This document shows, in pieces, positions 8,094-16,869 of a stretch of DNA of 43,357 bases (the first letter of the stretch is position 1; every line of letters starts with the position of its first letter). The notes beneath the pieces were generated by a model. It ran no database searches and was not told the origin of the DNA. It was given only the letters and a program-made list of their open reading frames with translations. The position numbers and the translations under genes were made by a program. The stretch comes from Actinomyces marseillensis. GTDB lineage: Bacteria > Actinomycetota > Actinomycetes > Actinomycetales > Actinomycetaceae. The stretch spans positions 1,916,318-1,959,674 of the forward strand of contig NZ_LT707420.1 of assembly GCF_900155605.1 (NCBI RefSeq), given 5' to 3'.

Positions 8094-9083
8094 CTAGCAT
8101 TCCTCTTCTTCGACAATCGCGCCGAGCGCGGGACCCGAGGCGGGCAGGGTTGCACTCACTTCGGGGCTGCACGCCAACGCCTCCGCAAGCTCGTCGGCGT
8201 GGTTCTTGTCGCGGGCGAGCACTGCAATTGTTGGGCCAGAGCCGGATAATATCGCTGCGCAGGCACCGGCTGCTCGAGCATCGCGAAGCGTTTCAGCGAG
8301 CTCGGGATACAGATGGAGCGCGGGGGCGGTTAAGTCATTACTCAACACTGGTGCCACGCTTGTTGCATCCCCCAGCAGCGCACTCTGATCTTCTTGGCTC
8401 AATGGCGCCGGCTCTATTCCTGTAGCGCTATTTTCCGCTTCTCTCAAGGCATCCAGTGTTTTGAAGACCTCGGGAGTCGAAAGTCCTCGGTGCGCGCGGA
8501 CCATGACCCAATGATGGTGCGGCCACGTCGATGCGTCAGAGTCAAGCAAGGGGGTCAGAACATCTCCGCGGCCCTCCCCCACGCTCATGCCGCCCATGAT
8601 GCAGGCGGGAACATCCGCTCCAAGCCCGCGCCCGATCTGGCACAGTTGCTCGAGGCTCAGCCCTAGTTCCCATAAACGGTTGCACGCTACCAATGCTGCT
8701 GCCGCATCCGCCGATCCCCCGGCCATTCCTCCAGCGATGGGAATGTATTTATCCACGCGGATCGACACTCCCGCGCTGGTTTGTGCCCAGGGACCCGTAG
8801 CTGCGAGCTTCTGGAGGACTTTTGCCGCGCGGTAAGCCAGGTGCGATGTGGGATCTAGCTCGCTCATGAGCTGGGTCGCACCCTGGTCAATGCTTCCGTC
8901 TGCAGCATATGCATGGGTTTCGATGTGAATCCCCGGCGACTTGGCCGTGCGCACACTGACGTACTCGCGGATATCCAAGCATTCGAATACAGTGACGAGG
9001 CCGTGGTAGCCCTGCGCATCCGGCTGACCAGCGCGCAGGATGAGGTTCACTTTCCCCGGTGCGGATGCACGTACCTCACGCAC
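8094..9083 (-). CDS. ispE: 4-diphosphocytidyl-2-C-methyl-D-erythritol kinase
   Basis: 329 aa, GHMP kinase family, the ATP-dependent kinase of the MEP pathway of isoprenoid synthesis. The GTG start at 9083 has GGAG about ten bases upstream and overlaps the end of rsmA by 8 bases. Visible motifs: APGKVNLIL at the N-terminus (the PAKINL motif of the family), the glycine-rich ATP loop PIAGGMAGGSADAAAAL near residues 115-130, and SGSGPTIAVL near the C-terminus. About 30-40 residues longer than the E. coli enzyme, within the range of actinobacterial homologues. The position between rsmA and an ABC-F gene is the usual one in actinobacteria. Function is confident from motifs and context. Confidence 0.95.
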   Translation of the reverse strand: MREVRASAPGKVNLILRAGQPDAQGYHGLVTVFECLDIREYVSVRTAKSPGIHIETHAYAADGSIDQGATQLMSELDPTSHLAYRAAKVLQKLAATGPWAQTSAGVSIRVDKYIPIAGGMAGGSADAAAALVACNRLWELGLSLEQLCQIGRGLGADVPACIMGGMSVGEGRGDVLTPLLDSDASTWPHHHWVMVRAHRGLSTPEVFKTLDALREAENSATGIEPAPLSQEDQSALLGDATSVAPVLSNDLTAPALHLYPELAETLRDARAAGACAAILSGSGPTIAVLARDKNHADELAEALACSPEVSATLPASGPALGAIVEEEEC

Positions 9084-10074
9084 TGGGCGACTCCGCCTGG
9101 CGTTCCTTCGCGTAACGGTCTTGAGCAGGGAGAGGAATTGTTCCTTCTGCTCTCATTTCGAGCAGAGCGCGACCAAGTCGCACATAGTCCTCGATCCCGA
9201 GCTTTTCGCCTCGAATAGAGGAATCCACTTGAGCGCGATCGCACAGCTCTTGGGCATTGTCTGCGCCTCCCGCCCAATTCTTCAAGGCGGCGCGCAGAGT
9301 CTTGCGCCGCTGCGAGAAGGCGGTGTCGCAGGCCTCGAAAGTCGCAAGACGCAAGGCGGTATCTCCGCGCGGGGTCTCCAAGCGACGCAGGGATACCAGC
9401 GCCGAATCGACGTTGGGAATGGGCCAAAACACGGAACGTCCAATGGTTCCGGCGCGGTTCGCATTCCCGTACCAGGCGGCCTTGACGGAGGGAACGCCAT
9501 AGGTTCGCGAACCCGGCTCTGCAGCCAAGCGGTCTGCGACCTCGGCTTGGACCATGACCAGGGCATAGTCAAGCGAAGGGAAAGACTCCATCATCGACAG
9601 CAGCAAAGGTACTGCGACGTTATAGGGAAGATTTGCGACCAAGTGCGTGGGAGCATCCCACTCAACCCCAAAGTCCGCCAAGCCTTCGATTTGCACGGCG
9701 TCACGATTAACAACGTGGAGACGCTGGGCTGCATCGGGCATGCGTTGAGCAACGGTCACGGGCAGGGCGCGAGCTAAAACGGGGTCAATTTCGATCGCCC
9801 GAACCCACGCACCGGCCTCGAGAAGACCGAGGGTCAGGGAACCTAGGCCCGGCCCAACCTCAACGACCTGAGTTCCCTCGCCGATCCCCGCATCTCGAAC
9901 GATACGGCGGACGGTTCCAGCGTCGTGAACGAAGTTCTGTCCCAGGGTTTTCGTGGGGCGCACTCCCAGCGCTTCGCAGATCGCGTGCACTTCGATAGGG
10001 CCAAGGAGCCCACTCTCGCTGGGCTCTGCGTCACTGGGCAGACGCGGGGTTGAATAACGACGGGTTGAACTCAC
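9076..10074 (-). CDS. rsmA: 16S rRNA dimethyladenosine transferase RsmA/KsgA
   Basis: 332 aa. Dimethylates two adjacent adenines in the 3' terminal hairpin of 16S rRNA, using S-adenosylmethionine, late in 30S assembly. GTG start at 10074 with AGGA about seven bases upstream, directly behind the Rpf-like gene (17-base gap). Motifs: LGQNFVHD at the N-terminus, VVEVGPGLGSLTLGLLEAG (SAM-binding motif I), NLPYNVAVPLL (the catalytic NLPY motif) and FSQRRKTLRAAL near the C-terminus. About 55 residues longer than E. coli KsgA because of both tails, which is usual in actinobacteria. Its stop lies within the ispE start. Confidence 0.96.
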   Translation of the reverse strand: MSSTRRYSTPRLPSDAEPSESGLLGPIEVHAICEALGVRPTKTLGQNFVHDAGTVRRIVRDAGIGEGTQVVEVGPGLGSLTLGLLEAGAWVRAIEIDPVLARALPVTVAQRMPDAAQRLHVVNRDAVQIEGLADFGVEWDAPTHLVANLPYNVAVPLLLSMMESFPSLDYALVMVQAEVADRLAAEPGSRTYGVPSVKAAWYGNANRAGTIGRSVFWPIPNVDSALVSLRRLETPRGDTALRLATFEACDTAFSQRRKTLRAALKNWAGGADNAQELCDRAQVDSSIRGEKLGIEDYVRLGRALLEMRAEGTIPLPAQDRYAKERQAESPSA

Positions 10075-10091
10075 GCACCCATCCTAATTGA

Positions 10092-11465
10092 TCAGTACCA
10101 ACCGACGGAGTTTGAATGCGCGAGCGCCGAACACGGCCTGCCGTAGCGACCCGCAATGTATCCCAGACCCCAGTTGATTTGAGTAACGGGGTTAGTCTGC
10201 CAATCCGCCCCTGCCGAGGCCATCTTGCTTCCCGGGAGAGCCTGCGGAATACCGTAGGCGCCGGAAGAGGCGTTCTTCGCGTAGGGATTCCAATGGGATT
10301 CGCGATTCCACAGGGCAACGAGGCACTGGAACTCGGAGTCACCCCAGCCTCTTGCAGCGACCAAAGGTTTGGCGAGGCTCCGCGGGTCTTCACCCGAATA
10401 GGTCAGCGGAATATTGGCCGCAACCATCGCCTGTGCAACTTCGGCGGAGTTGCCACCAGCAGCGGTAATTTCAGCTGCACTTGAGAGCGTACCGAGTTTT
10501 GCGCGATAGCGAATGGAACGGGTCCCATCCTCTTCGGTCTTTTCTTCGAGCGTTGCCTTGGGGTCAAGTCCGGCTTCAATCAGAGCCTTCGGGGTGACCT
10601 CTTTGGTTCCGATCGAACGGATTTGTGCACTGGGCTCGCGAACCACCTTCGAGTTGAGCGGCGCCTCGAAGCGTTCACCGCCGTCAACGTTTTCACTCCA
10701 GGTCATCTCTTCGGCTTCGCCTTCAACGCCCTTGGTCGTCACCTGTTCTTCGCCGGCAAAAAGCTGGTCGGAGTCTTGGCGGTGTTCTTCAAAGGGAATG
10801 GCGACCTTGCGAGGAGCAAGAGAGCGCGTGACCTTGTGAATATCGATTGAGAGCCCTTCTACGGTGGACTTGACTTCGACTCGATCAAGGGGACTCAGGG
10901 TAATTCCCTCTTTTTCCAGGATCGAGCGGGTATCCATGCCTTCTCGTGCGGTAATCGTTCGTGTATTTCCGTCAACGATGACCTTGACTTGTCGGGTCTG
11001 CGAAACCAGCGGGGTCAGGCTCGAACGCGACTGGGAACGATCGACTGCAAGAATTGCTTTCCCAGAATCCACTCCCATATCTGCAAGTACCCCTTCAGCC
11101 GAAGGAGCTGTAGACCACAGCGTTTTGCGGGAGCCGTCAATACTGAGCGTGTAGGGCTTTGCAGTGCGCACAACGATGGTTTGCCCGTCGCTGACCTGTT
11201 GGTGAATTGACGGCTGGACGAGGTCGTGTTCTGCGACCTCAACTCCGGCCTCGTTCAAGACACCGGAAACCGAGTGCGCCCACGTCGAAACGGGGCGGAT
11301 CACTCCGTCAACTTCAATATTGACCGTCGAGTGCTCGTGGGCAACGCCAATCCCCGCGATCCCGCACAGCACGAAGCCAGCTGCGCTCGCAGTGACGAGG
11401 ACAGCTTGCTTCGATGGCTCCCAAGAGTGGGCGCGGGGACGGGAGTGGCGTGCGGATGTGGTCAC
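10092..11465 (-). CDS. Rpf-like wall protein: DUF348 x3, G5, lysozyme-like lytic domain
   Basis: 457 aa from the GTG at 11465, which overlaps the stop of rpfB as GTGA and has AGGA about eight bases upstream; longer readings start inside rpfB. A basic N-terminus leads to a membrane segment (about residues 20-43). Three DUF348 repeats follow (VNIEVDGVIRPVSTWAHS and two relatives), then a G5-type domain around TKEVTPKAL. The C-terminal ~75 residues carry LWNRESHWNPYAKNASSGAYG and a PCSALAHS end, a lytic-transglycosylase/lysozyme-like fold with a probable catalytic Glu in NRESHW. This differs from the Rpf domain of its upstream neighbour although the chassis is the same. Predicted to cleave peptidoglycan outside the cell, coupled in translation to RpfB. 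Confidence 0.88.
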   Translation of the reverse strand: MTTSARHSRPRAHSWEPSKQAVLVTASAAGFVLCGIAGIGVAHEHSTVNIEVDGVIRPVSTWAHSVSGVLNEAGVEVAEHDLVQPSIHQQVSDGQTIVVRTAKPYTLSIDGSRKTLWSTAPSAEGVLADMGVDSGKAILAVDRSQSRSSLTPLVSQTRQVKVIVDGNTRTITAREGMDTRSILEKEGITLSPLDRVEVKSTVEGLSIDIHKVTRSLAPRKVAIPFEEHRQDSDQLFAGEEQVTTKGVEGEAEEMTWSENVDGGERFEAPLNSKVVREPSAQIRSIGTKEVTPKALIEAGLDPKATLEEKTEEDGTRSIRYRAKLGTLSSAAEITAAGGNSAEVAQAMVAANIPLTYSGEDPRSLAKPLVAARGWGDSEFQCLVALWNRESHWNPYAKNASSGAYGIPQALPGSKMASAGADWQTNPVTQINWGLGYIAGRYGRPCSALAHSNSVGWY

Positions 11466-12586
11466 AGAAGTCCTAGCGATCGAGCGCAGGCCGGCCACTG
11501 TCCCCATCCGGAGCGGGCCTGGAGAGCCTGGGCGCGCTGAGTCTGCTCAGCTGCCGAGGCCTCGGAAGGCAGTCCGGTACCGCCCATTGCGCGCCACGTA
11601 GAAGCAGAGAATTGGTAGAGACCGTAGTAGCCGTTACCGGTGTTTGTTGCGGGGTTACCGCCGGATTCGCAGCGCGCGAGAGCTGCCCAGACGTCATTTC
11701 CGGTCACGGTTGCCGACGAGCCTGATGAAGACGATGCTGCGGACGATGACGAGGCCGTCGTCGTTTCCTTCGTTCCGATCTTGACGATCTGCTTGACCGG
11801 TTCGGTGCGGTTCTCGGACACTACTTGGCTGACGATTTCTTGACCATCGCGACGCTCAACGTAGACGCTCCTCTTGATGGACCCATCGGAGCCTTCTTGG
11901 GCAACCCGGCGGGTTCCCTTTGCCAAGGTGGAGTCTTCTTGTTCTTCAACTTCCTTCGTCAAAGTTTCTTCACGTTCTTCAACGCCGCGCTGAACACGGA
12001 TCACTCGAAGGAAGCTTCCCTGCTCATCGCTGGTGAAGACGACGCGGTCGAGGAAGGAAACCTCAACACCGGCTTGGGAAAGAAGATCGGAGGCACTTGC
12101 ACCTTGGCGTGCGTCAACCGTGTGGGTCTGCCCGTCGGCAACGACGCGGATAGGACCGCTCGCCGTCAGAGCAGGAAGCTCTGCACGAGAGGTTGAACGA
12201 TCAGCGGCGATAATGGCGCCCTTCGTGCCGACTTGTCCCAGCAAGTCATCAATATCGGTTGCAGTCGACCATGTGGGAGTGGAAACACCATCGATATCGA
12301 CCATGTACTGCTGAGCGCGGCGAACAAGGATGGTCTGTCCGTTACTCACCCGTTCATGGAGTGAAGGTGCGACAAGGTCATGTGAAGAAACTTCAACACC
12401 CGCGGTTGCTAAAACGTCAGAGACCTTGCCCATAAACCCTGAAACGGGGATAGACACACCATCAACTTCCAGAGTGACATCACGGAAGGACGAGGCGACG
12501 GCAGTACCGGCGATTCCGGTGACGGTCATAGCAGCAACTGCAGCGCTAGCGATAACAGCCTTGCGCGAGGGGTGTTGAATGTTCAT
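11462..12586 (-). CDS. rpfB: Resuscitation-promoting factor, RpfB type
   Basis: 374 aa, ATG at 12586 with GGAG seven bases upstream. An N-terminal membrane segment or signal (about 9-31) is followed by three DUF348 repeats (VTLEVDGVSIPVSGF and relatives), a G5 domain (about 195-272, rich in Glu) and a Ser-rich linker. The Rpf transglycosylase-like domain is in the last ~78 residues: WAALARCESGGNPATNTGNG with the catalytic Glu, YYGLYQFSASTWRAMGG and WGQWPACARSLGL. Rpf proteins cleave peptidoglycan and promote growth and resuscitation of dormant cells. It heads the run rpfB - Rpf-like - rsmA - ispE - ABC-F. Its upstream region is shared with a divergent lipoprotein gene. Confidence 0.93.
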   Translation of the reverse strand: MNIQHPSRKAVIASAAVAAMTVTGIAGTAVASSFRDVTLEVDGVSIPVSGFMGKVSDVLATAGVEVSSHDLVAPSLHERVSNGQTILVRRAQQYMVDIDGVSTPTWSTATDIDDLLGQVGTKGAIIAADRSTSRAELPALTASGPIRVVADGQTHTVDARQGASASDLLSQAGVEVSFLDRVVFTSDEQGSFLRVIRVQRGVEEREETLTKEVEEQEDSTLAKGTRRVAQEGSDGSIKRSVYVERRDGQEIVSQVVSENRTEPVKQIVKIGTKETTTASSSSAASSSSGSSATVTGNDVWAALARCESGGNPATNTGNGYYGLYQFSASTWRAMGGTGLPSEASAAEQTQRAQALQARSGWGQWPACARSLGLL

Positions 12587-12652
12587 ATAGCTCCAAACTT
12601 CGGAGGTTTCGCCCTGGCAGTTTCACGAAGAAATGCGGCTCGCATGCGAGCC
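12587..12652 (-). promoter_or_regulatory. rpfB leader with a perfect hairpin and an occluded ribosome site
   Basis: On the coding strand the leader holds the perfect palindrome GGCTCGCATGCGAGCC (12637-12652). Close to the start, CTCC and the GGAG ribosome site are complementary across a seven-base loop, a small hairpin that could mask the site. Upstream, TTGCAA with 17 bases to TATGTG (about 12725-12760) could be the promoter. The c-di-AMP riboswitch that often precedes rpf genes was looked for and its conserved blocks were not recognised. Confidence 0.35.
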
Positions 12653-12864
12653 TGCGGCGAACGGACACTTCACACGCTACGGGGAAAATGAAATCCAAGC
12701 GAGCGATAGTGATACGGAACATACACATAAGCCACATAAATCACAGTTGTCACACTTGCAACAGCGGTCGGATGAGAGATTGATAAGTCAAATTGGCGTT
12801 TATTCAGGGACGAACACTAGGATGGGGAAAGATTGTCACCGCTGCAAAGAAGGGACCGTGAATA

Positions 12865-13671
12865 ATGAAGTCACGCCAACGCGGGATCTACGCGCTTGTA
12901 ACGTGCATCGCCTTGGGAGTGTCCATGGCGGCATGTGGATCCTCGTCCAACGGATATATCCAGGGGGACGGGTCAGAACCCGGTTACCAAAAGACGGTCT
13001 TCTTCTCAACAGAACCCAACCAAGATCTCAGCGATTTGAGTTCTGTCTCTCCTCAGCCGGAAGGCAAGGAAACATTCAGCCCCGAAGATTCAAAACTCTT
13101 CCTCAACCGCTACATGCTGCGCTACAACAAAGACAGCCACTTACTTTGGGCAACGACCGATCGCGGTTCCTTCTCGTTCACTTTTAAAGGCGTAACGGTA
13201 TTGCCGCAGACAACTCAAGATGGTCACAAGATCATCAAGGTTGATTACACCATGGAGAACCATTCACGGAAGAAAGAGACTCCCGACAATGCCCTGCGTT
13301 GGGTGTTCTACATGGCTTCTTCTCCGCTTCCGGGCACTGATATTGCCAAGCAATACGCTGCTCACACCATCGATGATCCAGATCAGTTGACGATTTTTAA
13401 GCTCACTGACGTCGAATCACAGCTATTGAAGGCACCTGACACCAGCCAATTCACCTCCGATGACGCTCAGGTGAAGGCTGCGAGCGAACCGGTCGGGAAC
13501 TACTACGACCTCTCGCGAGACGAACAGCAAGCCGTATATTCTTCACTCTTCGTTGCCCCGAGTGACCTCAGTTCAGTGAGTTTGAACTTCGTGGCATGCA
13601 CGAACGGGAAGGGCCTAACCGCAGATATTTACTGCCGCGTCGAGCAACCGCTGGAAGGATCGCTTCAATGA
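12865..13671 (+). CDS. Predicted lipoprotein, function unknown
   Basis: 268 aa. A basic N-terminus, a hydrophobic stretch and the lipobox MAAC (Cys about residue 24) followed by GSSSNG mark a type II signal peptide, so the mature protein is tethered outside the membrane. The rest is soluble and mixed. The part VTVLPQTTQDGHKIIKVDYT recalls the beta-sandwich (DUF4352-like) domains of other actinobacterial lipoproteins, but I do not recognise the family with confidence. ATG at 12865 with AAGGGA upstream at a slightly long spacing. Its stop overlaps the start of the next gene as ATGA, so the two are co-translated and likely work together at the cell surface. GC is a little lower than in the flanking housekeeping genes. 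Confidence 0.8.
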   Translation: MKSRQRGIYALVTCIALGVSMAACGSSSNGYIQGDGSEPGYQKTVFFSTEPNQDLSDLSSVSPQPEGKETFSPEDSKLFLNRYMLRYNKDSHLLWATTDRGSFSFTFKGVTVLPQTTQDGHKIIKVDYTMENHSRKKETPDNALRWVFYMASSPLPGTDIAKQYAAHTIDDPDQLTIFKLTDVESQLLKAPDTSQFTSDDAQVKAASEPVGNYYDLSRDEQQAVYSSLFVAPSDLSSVSLNFVACTNGKGLTADIYCRVEQPLEGSLQ

Positions 13672-15818
13672 GACTCGCACATACATTCAGTCGCGCCATT
13701 GCTGCGCTTGGCATTTTCACGGTGCTTTCTTTTGCCGTTCCTGCCGCAGCTCATGCGGACGACAGCGTTGACCAGCTCAAGAAGAACAATCCTTCAGCTT
13801 ACGAGTGGGCCGAGGGAGTTCAGGAGGTCAAGCAGGGCGATAGATTGATCGTTCCGACCCAGATGTCGCTCAAGAACTTTGAGACCCGTAAGGATATTGC
13901 CCCCTCAGGACAAGGTGCGCAATACACTCCGCCCTTCTCTGTTTATTCCGATGCAACGCTCACCGTTGATCTCGGTTTCAGCGTAGCGAGCTATGGTTCT
14001 CAGGGCCTTGCAATTGCTCCTAACCCGATCACCCTCATGACCCGTTCCCAAGCCAGCCCTTTGGCGGATATCACTGGGAACTCAGGCTGGGGACTTCTTC
14101 CCATGTACTACCTGGTCCAATACAACGACCTTGACACAGGCAAACTTCTAGAACGTCCGATTGTTCGTCGTATCCGCGTCAGTGACGAAGGTTTCCTCCC
14201 GCGTCCCCAAAATGTGGAGATCGATGAGGAAAACAACGGAACTTTTACCGTGTCGTGGGACCCGGTCGAAGGTGCCGAGAGCTACTACCTGGTTCATCTC
14301 AATAGCACAGATGACAAGGGAGTGACCCGTCTAAATCCCAAGTTAATGGCGGAAACTGCAGCCACTTCATGGAACTCCGATCAGCGCGAGGAAGGGGAAC
14401 GCAAGCTTGACAGGCAGCTTAATACCGCGCTCAAAGATTTCTTCACCGAAGAAGACTTCAAAGGATTGGAATCATCTGGTGGTTTCACCGATGAACAGCT
14501 CGATGCCATGCTCAATGGCAAAGGCGATCAGATCGCTGTCATCGCCAAGAAGGGCGTGAAGGTTTCCAAGATGTCCGATTTGCTCGACATCGAAGGAACG
14601 ATGGGAAACACCCCCATCAAGATCGCATCGAACGCGTGGCTCCAGTTGAATCCGAACAACTCGGTTTTCCAAAGTCTGAGCGATATCCCGACCCAGATTC
14701 CTATGGTCATGGCGGATGGACACACCCGCGTTCTTCCGATCATTGTCGACCCTGAGCGCAGTTGGATCGAAACGAGCAACCCCCGCACTACGCAAAATCC
14801 GCAGGCAAGCTTGCACGTGTCCTATCACGTCGGACACAGCCGTTTCACGGATACTTTCATCGTCCACAATTTCGATCCTTCGACGTATCTCAACGATCTG
14901 ACAAAAATGAAGGAAGAGCAAGAGAAGACACAGACCGGCTACATTGCCCCCGATCTGACTTACTCCAAGCAGACAACGACAAAGTCCACAGCGCCTGATG
15001 ATAAGATTGCACGCACCTTCCCGGATACTCCTATGCAGGTCCTTGGCACAACTGCACTGTCAAAGTACCTTGCTGCCAATATGATGAACGGCGCAGCAGA
15101 CATCGATATCTCACAGTTCAAGGATGACGCGGCAACGACCACTCAGATCCAGACGGCATTCTGGGAAGCGAAGAATCAGAATGGTCTCGTGCCTTGGGGT
15201 TACCCTTCTCTTTCTGAAGATGGAAAGATCCTCCATGTCGAATACGGCACCGAGGATGCCATTGAGCAGCATCTTTCCCCCAAGGACTACACCTCTCAAA
15301 TCAACTCGGCAGCGGACAAGGTTGTTGCCGACATCATCAAGCCGGGCATGGATGATGCAGCCAAGGTACGAGCAATCAACTCGTGGATGATCGAGCACAC
15401 AACTTACAACTATGCCGGATTGGATAAGATGGTAGAGTTGTGGAAAGATCCTGACCGGAAGAAGCACCGCTTAACTCACGATCTTTTCCCCGACCACGAT
15501 TCAGGTGGTATTTTCTTCAAGGGAACAACCGTGTGCGAGGGCTACGCAAACACATTCCAACTTCTCGCGACCAAGTCGGGTGTTGCCTCAGTAGTGGTCA
15601 CTGGTGATGTTACTTATTCCGATGGCAGTAGCATCGGACATGCGTGGAACCAGGTCAAGATCAACGGCACCTGGAAGACGGTGGACGTTACCTGGAATGA
15701 CGGAGGAGACTCTCGTCAAGAAGCGATTGAAACTCGCTACCTGATGATCGATAACAACTCCCCGCTCCTCACTAAGCAGCGTACCTGGAAGGATCCTGCA
15801 CTGAAGAAGATCCTCTAA
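13668..15818 (+). CDS. Secreted transglutaminase-like protein with fibronectin-III-like domain
   Basis: 716 aa from the ATG at 13668, preceded by GGAAGGA and overlapping the lipoprotein stop. Signal peptide ending near AAAHADD. A beta-rich N-terminal region follows, then an Fn3-like segment (about 180-230, with NNGTFTVSWDPVEGAESYYL) and a long middle of unknown fold. The C-terminal transglutaminase-like core has the expected triad: Cys in TTVCEGYANTFQ (about 622), His in IGHAWNQV (about 657) and Asp in VDVTWND (about 672). Such secreted domains can be cysteine proteases or protein cross-linkers; which applies is not visible. No wall anchor or C-terminal membrane segment, so it may be held at the surface by the coupled lipoprotein. 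That is inference. Confidence 0.87.
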   Translation: MRLAHTFSRAIAALGIFTVLSFAVPAAAHADDSVDQLKKNNPSAYEWAEGVQEVKQGDRLIVPTQMSLKNFETRKDIAPSGQGAQYTPPFSVYSDATLTVDLGFSVASYGSQGLAIAPNPITLMTRSQASPLADITGNSGWGLLPMYYLVQYNDLDTGKLLERPIVRRIRVSDEGFLPRPQNVEIDEENNGTFTVSWDPVEGAESYYLVHLNSTDDKGVTRLNPKLMAETAATSWNSDQREEGERKLDRQLNTALKDFFTEEDFKGLESSGGFTDEQLDAMLNGKGDQIAVIAKKGVKVSKMSDLLDIEGTMGNTPIKIASNAWLQLNPNNSVFQSLSDIPTQIPMVMADGHTRVLPIIVDPERSWIETSNPRTTQNPQASLHVSYHVGHSRFTDTFIVHNFDPSTYLNDLTKMKEEQEKTQTGYIAPDLTYSKQTTTKSTAPDDKIARTFPDTPMQVLGTTALSKYLAANMMNGAADIDISQFKDDAATTTQIQTAFWEAKNQNGLVPWGYPSLSEDGKILHVEYGTEDAIEQHLSPKDYTSQINSAADKVVADIIKPGMDDAAKVRAINSWMIEHTTYNYAGLDKMVELWKDPDRKKHRLTHDLFPDHDSGGIFFKGTTVCEGYANTFQLLATKSGVASVVVTGDVTYSDGSSIGHAWNQVKINGTWKTVDVTWNDGGDSRQEAIETRYLMIDNNSPLLTKQRTWKDPALKKIL

Positions 15819-15838
15819 GGAGATCAGGTCTACATATG

Positions 15839-15873
15839 AGTGGTGGGGCCTCCGACAGGGAGGCCCCACCACT
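15839..15873 (+). terminator. Hairpin terminator after the transglutaminase gene
   Basis: A perfect 15-base stem, AGTGGTGGGGCCTCC and its complement, with loop GACAG, lies 20 bases after the stop codon. It is followed by GTGTTTC rather than a long T-run. It also lies downstream of tatD on the other strand (ends 15949) and could serve both. Confidence 0.85.
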
Positions 15874-15948
15874 GTGTTTCAAGCTAAACGCAAGCATTCA
15901 CGGTATTTGCGCGAGCATTCACGCACAGTCTCCCGTTGAGTCGAGTGT

Positions 15949-16860
15949 TTACCAGCTCCCGTAGACCCTTTCAGTGTTCTCACGAAGCTGCACGCACGCG
16001 CGTTCTTCTGAAACACCCCATAGCTCAGCGATAAAGCGAACAGTATGCGCCATCACGTAGGAAGCATTCGGGCAGCCCCGCCACGGCAAGGGAGTCAAAT
16101 AGGGTGCATCTGTTTCAACCAAGATCAGTTCGGGGGGAAGGGCCGCGAAAGCTTGACGAAGATCCTCGTTCGCTGGATAGCTGATAGGACCGGCAAAAGA
16201 CGCATACCACCCATGTTCAGCCAGAACAGATGCCATCGCCACATCCCCTGAAAAACAGTGGAAGACAATGCGCTGATCGGGATTCGCGCACTCACGCACA
16301 AGCTCGATGGAGTCCTCGTGCGCCTCACGATCATGAATCTGCAACGGCAAATCATGGCGAGCAGCCATCTCGATATGCGCGCGGAAAGATTCCTTCTGGG
16401 CCTCGCGACCAGGATCAGCGGTACGGAAATAATCCAAGCCACTCTCCCCCACCGCAACCACCATCGGGTCACCCAGGCGTTCCTCCACGGCGGACAAGGC
16501 CTCGTCAAGGGGAATATGGTGCTCACGCACTTGGGGAAGCAAACCATCGGGGGACGGATCGGCGCACCCAGCGTGCAGCGCGGCCTCGTTCGGGTGGATC
16601 GCAAGGGCTACACGCACTCCCTCATGAGCGCGGGCAAGCTCAAGCATCGGATCGAAATAGGGCAGTTCGCAGGCGCTGGAAATCATCCGCGTCACGCCTA
16701 CCTGACGCGCGCGCTCCAATTGCTCCTCAAGAGGCATCTTCACACCGTCTGCGCGAGGGATCTCCCCCTCGTGGACGGGAAGATGCGTGTGGTTATCGAT
16801 AACTGACGAGGCCAAAGGCTCGGGAGTATCCGGCCAGGGACGAGGCTTTCGCTTACCCAC
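15949..16860 (-). CDS. tatD: TatD family metal-dependent hydrolase (DNase)
   Basis: 303 aa, GTG start at 16860 with AGGAGG five bases upstream. TIM-barrel amidohydrolase fold with the metal ligands in place: HTHLP near the N-terminus, GESGLDYF, LQIHDREAHED, IVFHCFSGD, and ETDAPYLTP followed by WRGCPN near the C-terminus. TatD proteins are Mg-dependent 3'-5' exonucleases on DNA and RNA and are linked to repair and DNA turnover. Nine bases separate it from the upstream DJ-1 family gene, so they share a transcript. In many actinobacteria tatD directly precedes rpfB; here a plus-strand lipoprotein/transglutaminase unit lies between them. Confidence 0.93.
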   Translation of the reverse strand: MGKRKPRPWPDTPEPLASSVIDNHTHLPVHEGEIPRADGVKMPLEEQLERARQVGVTRMISSACELPYFDPMLELARAHEGVRVALAIHPNEAALHAGCADPSPDGLLPQVREHHIPLDEALSAVEERLGDPMVVAVGESGLDYFRTADPGREAQKESFRAHIEMAARHDLPLQIHDREAHEDSIELVRECANPDQRIVFHCFSGDVAMASVLAEHGWYASFAGPISYPANEDLRQAFAALPPELILVETDAPYLTPLPWRGCPNASYVMAHTVRFIAELWGVSEERACVQLRENTERVYGSW

Positions 16861-16869
16861 GGGACCTCC

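Noticed and set aside
12587-12860. c-di-AMP (ydaO-type) riboswitch before rpfB
   Set aside because: Such leaders often precede actinobacterial rpf genes, but the conserved blocks were not recognised on the minus strand; only a hairpin and a small ribosome-site pairing are seen.
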